From Clostridia bacterium (lineage in GTDB: Bacteria; Bacillota; Clostridia; Oscillospirales; CAG-272): 33,436 nt of DNA. The stretch lies in assembly GCA_017456145.1 (NCBI GenBank), contig JAFTJZ010000038.1, positions 1 through 33,436 on the forward strand. The letters run 5' to 3'. Each line of letters begins with the position of its first letter. Position 1 is the first letter of the stretch. This document shows, one piece after another, positions 30,691 through 33,436 of this stretch. The notes beneath the pieces are model-generated. The model saw nothing but the letters and a program-made list of their open reading frames with translations. It had not been told where the DNA came from and did no database searches. The position numbers were made by a program, and so were the translations under genes.

Positions 30691-31071
30691 TTACGTCCTG
30701 ACAAACCCGAGATATCTCGTGCCTTGAAAGGACAAGTCGCCGCAGTCCCCTTCCACCAGATAGCCGTACTCGCTCGCAGGCACGTAAAGCTCGATGCGAT
30801 CTCCGCTTTGTACCTGAAAGGTGACGTAATAGTGCGTGGAGGTGGAGGTGTGGTGATGATGATGGTCATGTCCATGATGATGGTGATGCGAAACGTCGGT
30901 GCGCTTGGCAACCACGGTCGCAGGCACCGTCAATCGAGGTGCGTGATTATTTTTGTTCCACTGTCCGATGCCCTTGACCAATGCGATGATAAACACCGTG
31001 ATCACCAATCCGAAGATCAGGTAAAAGAAGATCGAAAACAGTATGGATGTACCAAAGCCAAACAAACCCAT
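30691..31071 (-). CDS. DUF2500 domain-containing protein, His-rich
   Basis: A 126-residue membrane-anchored protein. One N-terminal hydrophobic helix (about 8-33, ILFSIFFYLIFGLVITVFIIALV) is followed by a soluble beta domain of the DUF2500 family: LTVPATVVAKRTDVS, TSTSTHYYVTFQVQSGDRIELYVPASEYGYLVEGDCGDLSFQGTRYLGF. Inserted in the domain is HHHHHGHDHHHHH, ten His in 13 residues, which could bind zinc, nickel or copper. Other DUF2500 proteins carry a shorter Gly/His/Asp-rich stretch at this point. AGGAGG precedes the ATG, 12 bp after the glnN stop, and a terminator follows, so the pair is an operon. The family has no known function. Confidence 0.9.
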   Translation of the reverse strand: MGLFGFGTSILFSIFFYLIFGLVITVFIIALVKGIGQWNKNNHAPRLTVPATVVAKRTDVSHHHHHGHDHHHHHTSTSTHYYVTFQVQSGDRIELYVPASEYGYLVEGDCGDLSFQGTRYLGFVRT

Positions 31072-31083
31072 AACCGTCCTCCT

Positions 31084-33198
31084 TCAACGCACGCCGAAGA
31101 GCAGCTCGCCGTACCCGGGCACGGGCCAGACGTCCTCTGCCGTCAGCGTTTCCATTTCATCGACGATGTAGCGCAGATCCTCCATTGCGGGGATGATGCT
31201 GTCGCGGTAGGCAATCGCCTGCTCATCCAGAGATACCATGTGCCGCAGATCATCGGTCAGCTTATCCAGCGTCTTCACCTTGGTGTATGCACGGGCATTG
31301 AGTGCGGACAGCCGCCCGATCAGATCGGTCTCCATGGACAGATCGACCAGATCCATGACGTCTCTCTTGGCGCGGGCCGCCTCAGCCAGCTCGCGAACGT
31401 ATCTTGACACCGCAGGGATGATCTGTCTGCGCACCATGTCCGCCATGGTCAAGACCTCGATGTTCATGACTTTACAATAATTTTCGGTCATGATTTCATA
31501 TCGTGCGTGGATCTCCGCCTCACTGAAAACGCGGTTCTCCACAAACAGCTTGATATTCTTCTCACACAGCAGGTACGGCAGCGCGTCGGGCGTGGTCTTG
31601 AGATTGAGCAGCCCGCGCTCCTCGGTCGCCTCGCGGATCCAAGCCTCATCATAGCCGTTGCCGTTGAATATAATACGCTTGTGGTCGCGGATGGTCTTGC
31701 GGATCAGCTCATGCAGCGTCTCCTCAAAATTCTCTGCCCCCTCCAGAATGTCTGCAAACTCCCGCAGCACCTGCGCGACCGCCGTGTTGAGCACGACGTT
31801 GGCATCCGAGATCGACGCAGACGACCCCAGCATGCGGAACTCAAACTTGTTTCCCGTAAATGCAAAGGGAGAGGTACGGTTGCGGTCGGTGGTATCCTTG
31901 GGAAACTTGGGGAGAATATGTACGCCAACGCGCAAAAGCTCTTTTTCCTTGGAATCATATGCCGCATCCTTCTCCACCGCCTCCAGAATCGACATCAACT
32001 CGTCGCCAAGGTACATAGAAACGACAGCGGGCGGTGCCTCATGTGCCCCCAGACGGTGATCGTTCCCGGCAGAGGCAACGGAAATGCGCAGAAGATCCTG
32101 ATATTCATCCACCGCACGAATGACCGCGGTCAAAAACAGTAAAAATTGTGCGTTTTCGGCAGGGGTCTCACCGGGCTCCAGCAAATTGATGCCTGTGTTG
32201 GTCGAGAGCGACCAGTTGTTGTGCTTACCCGAGCCGTTGACGCCCTCAAAGGGCTTTTCGTGGAGCAGACAGACCATGTCGTGTTTCTTGGCCACCTTTT
32301 GCATGATCTCCATGGTCAGCTGGTTGTGGTCGGTAGCCAGGTTGGTCGTGGAGAAGATGGGTGCCAGCTCATGCTGTGCGGGGGCAGCCTCATTGTGCTC
32401 GGTCTTGGCAAGGATTCCCAATTTCCAGAGCTCCTCGTCCAGCTCCCGCATAAATGCCGCCACGCGAGGCTTGATCGAACCGAAATAGTGATCATCCAGC
32501 TCCTGCCCCTTGGGTGGCTTGGCACCAAAGAGCGTGCGCCCCGTGTAGATCAGGTCGCGTCGACGGTCAAACAGCGCACGATCCACCAAAAAATATTCCT
32601 GCTCTGCACCGACCGTCGTACGAACTGAGGTCACATCGTCGTTGCCAAAGCATTTGAGTACGCGCATCGCCTGCTTACCGATGGTCTCCATCGAGCGCAG
32701 CAGCGGTGTTTTCTTATCCAGCGCGTCACCGCTGTAGGAGCAGAACGCGGTGGGGATGCAAAGGGTATTCTCCTTGATAAAGGCATAAGAGGTAGGATCC
32801 CATGCGGTATAACCGCGCGCCTCAAAGGTAGCGCGCAGCCCACCCGAGGGAAAAGAAGACGCATCGGGCTCGCCCTGCACCAGCTCCTTGCCGGAAAACT
32901 CCATAATGACCCGACCGTCCTCCAATGGACTGATAAAGCTGTCGTGTTTTTCGGCGGTAATGCCCGTCATGGGTTGGAACCAGTGTGTAAAATGGGTCGC
33001 TCCCTTTTCAATCGCCCAGTCCTTCATCGCATTGGCAACCACATTTGCCACAGCAAGATCGAGATGCTTACCGTTTTTCGTTGTGCGCTGCAGAAGGCGA
33101 TAGGTCTCCTTGGGCAGCTTTGCCTTCATGGTCGCATCGTCAAACACCATGCAACCGAACAGCTCGGTCACCTGCGGCGTTGCCACTGTTTCGCTCAT
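31084..33198 (-). CDS. glnN: Glutamine synthetase type III
   Basis: ATP-dependent synthesis of glutamine from glutamate and ammonium; type III enzymes are large dodecamers found in Bacteroidetes, cyanobacteria and many Clostridia. The start is ATG 33198, after GGAG at 33211-33208, giving 704 residues, the normal GSIII length. Characteristic segments: [37 protein letters not shown], the metal site [23 protein letters not shown], the nucleotide-site [12 protein letters not shown], and [24 protein letters not shown]. The C-terminal helical region (about 600-690) is the extra GSIII domain. It is transcribed from a consensus promoter and followed by the DUF2500 gene. No GlnR-type operator is evident near the promoter, though I cannot exclude one. 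Confidence 0.95.
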   Translation of the reverse strand: MSETVATPQVTELFGCMVFDDATMKAKLPKETYRLLQRTTKNGKHLDLAVANVVANAMKDWAIEKGATHFTHWFQPMTGITAEKHDSFISPLEDGRVIMEFSGKELVQGEPDASSFPSGGLRATFEARGYTAWDPTSYAFIKENTLCIPTAFCSYSGDALDKKTPLLRSMETIGKQAMRVLKCFGNDDVTSVRTTVGAEQEYFLVDRALFDRRRDLIYTGRTLFGAKPPKGQELDDHYFGSIKPRVAAFMRELDEELWKLGILAKTEHNEAAPAQHELAPIFSTTNLATDHNQLTMEIMQKVAKKHDMVCLLHEKPFEGVNGSGKHNNWSLSTNTGINLLEPGETPAENAQFLLFLTAVIRAVDEYQDLLRISVASAGNDHRLGAHEAPPAVVSMYLGDELMSILEAVEKDAAYDSKEKELLRVGVHILPKFPKDTTDRNRTSPFAFTGNKFEFRMLGSSASISDANVVLNTAVAQVLREFADILEGAENFEETLHELIRKTIRDHKRIIFNGNGYDEAWIREATEERGLLNLKTTPDALPYLLCEKNIKLFVENRVFSEAEIHARYEIMTENYCKVMNIEVLTMADMVRRQIIPAVSRYVRELAEAARAKRDVMDLVDLSMETDLIGRLSALNARAYTKVKTLDKLTDDLRHMVSLDEQAIAYRDSIIPAMEDLRYIVDEMETLTAEDVWPVPGYGELLFGVR

Positions 33199-33237
33199 AC
33201 CTTGTGTCTCCTTGAAAAAATAATGATACATTATAAG

Positions 33238-33266
33238 ATTATACCGCCCCGACGCCGTTTTGTCAA
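33238..33266 (-). promoter_or_regulatory. glnN promoter
   Basis: Minus strand: TTGACA (33266-33261), 17-nt spacer, TATAAT (33243-33238): perfect consensus. Confidence 0.88.
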
Positions 33267-33340
33267 GTGTTTTTGCGAAAAAAGCAAAAATCCTCCTGTA
33301 GTGTTACAATAGATGTGAGACTGAAATTCAAAAAAAAGAA

Positions 33341-33436
33341 TAGAAAAAGTGATTGAGTTCTGTTAAAATAGAATTACCCCTAACTCATCCCAACAGAAAG
33401 GACTCAATCACTTCATGAAACATTATACCACAAACA
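33341..33436 (+). mobile_element. Probable left end of an insertion sequence: promoter, hairpin and first codons of an ORF
   Basis: An ORF starts at ATG 33415 (MKHYTTN, cut by the window end), with GAAAGGA at 33396-33402. A weak promoter, TAGAAA (33341-33346) and TAAAAT (33364-33369), lies before it. An inverted repeat pairs 33347-33364 (AAGTGATTGAGT, TCTGTT) with 33392-33413, leaving the ribosome binding site at the bulge. This layout is typical of transposase genes, but seven codons cannot identify the family. Confidence 0.4.

Noticed and set aside
30860-30900. Short repeated triplets (GATGATGATGG-like) on the plus strand, looking like a microsatellite
   Set aside because: They are His codons of the DUF2500 His-rich loop read from the other strand.
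1-33436. CRISPR arrays, tRNA or rRNA genes, prophage genes
   Set aside because: No evenly spaced direct repeats, no cloverleaf with GTTCGAATC-type arm in the gaps, and no phage structural or integrase genes were seen on either strand.

Overview
The window looks like the chromosome of a Gram-positive anaerobe of class Clostridia, probably a gut Oscillospirales- or Christensenellales-type organism assembled from a metagenome. The basis is: strong AGGAGG-type ribosome binding sites, sigma-A promoters that nearly all read TTGACA-17 nt-TATAAT, a type III glutamine synthetase, a DUF2500 protein, sugar ABC operons without their own ATPase, and moderately GC-rich genes separated by AT-rich gaps. Genus cannot be fixed from this sequence.

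Layout. 1-941: 3' two-thirds of groEL, with an in-frame TAG. 1067-2184: two small DUF4190-like membrane proteins, each with its own promoter. 2226-5186: cytoplasmic GH38 alpha-mannosidase. 5289-6068: AT-rich island with a REP-associated (HUH/Y1) transposase remnant, bounded by a 29-bp inverted repeat and joined in frame to a TIGR04076-type domain. 6206-8488 (minus): topoisomerase III. 8567-10661: TetR regulator with a 24-bp palindromic operator, then a two-gene ABC exporter. 10673-11725: manA. 11997-25790 (minus): one seven-gene operon of about 13.4 kb. 26255-33266 (minus): cysteine desulfurase, a candidate small RNA or short ORF, an 83-aa protein, the CPBP protease-tadA-deoD operon, and the glnN-DUF2500 operon. 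The right edge carries the first codons of a plus-strand ORF, possibly an insertion sequence.

The best candidate for an undescribed system is the seven-gene operon. In order it encodes a 1183-aa solute-binding protein with about 640 extra N-terminal residues, a MalF/MalG-type permease pair, a secreted beta-propeller fused to TPR and Yip1 membrane domains, a 1213-aa secreted DUF5696 protein with a coiled-coil insertion, and a second MalF/MalG-type pair whose subunits carry extra extracytoplasmic loops. It has no ATPase gene, and one strong promoter precedes a structured leader of about 370 nt. I read it as a cell-surface glycan capture and import machine that would borrow a shared MsmK/UgpC-type ATPase. 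GH38 mannosidase and ManA, in the same window but in separate transcription units, would fit mannose-containing oligosaccharides as one possible cargo (inference).

Four to five hairpin repeats of one architecture sit just after gene ends and probably act as terminators. None of the 24 genes whose stops are visible ends in TAG, which bears on the TAG inside groEL.
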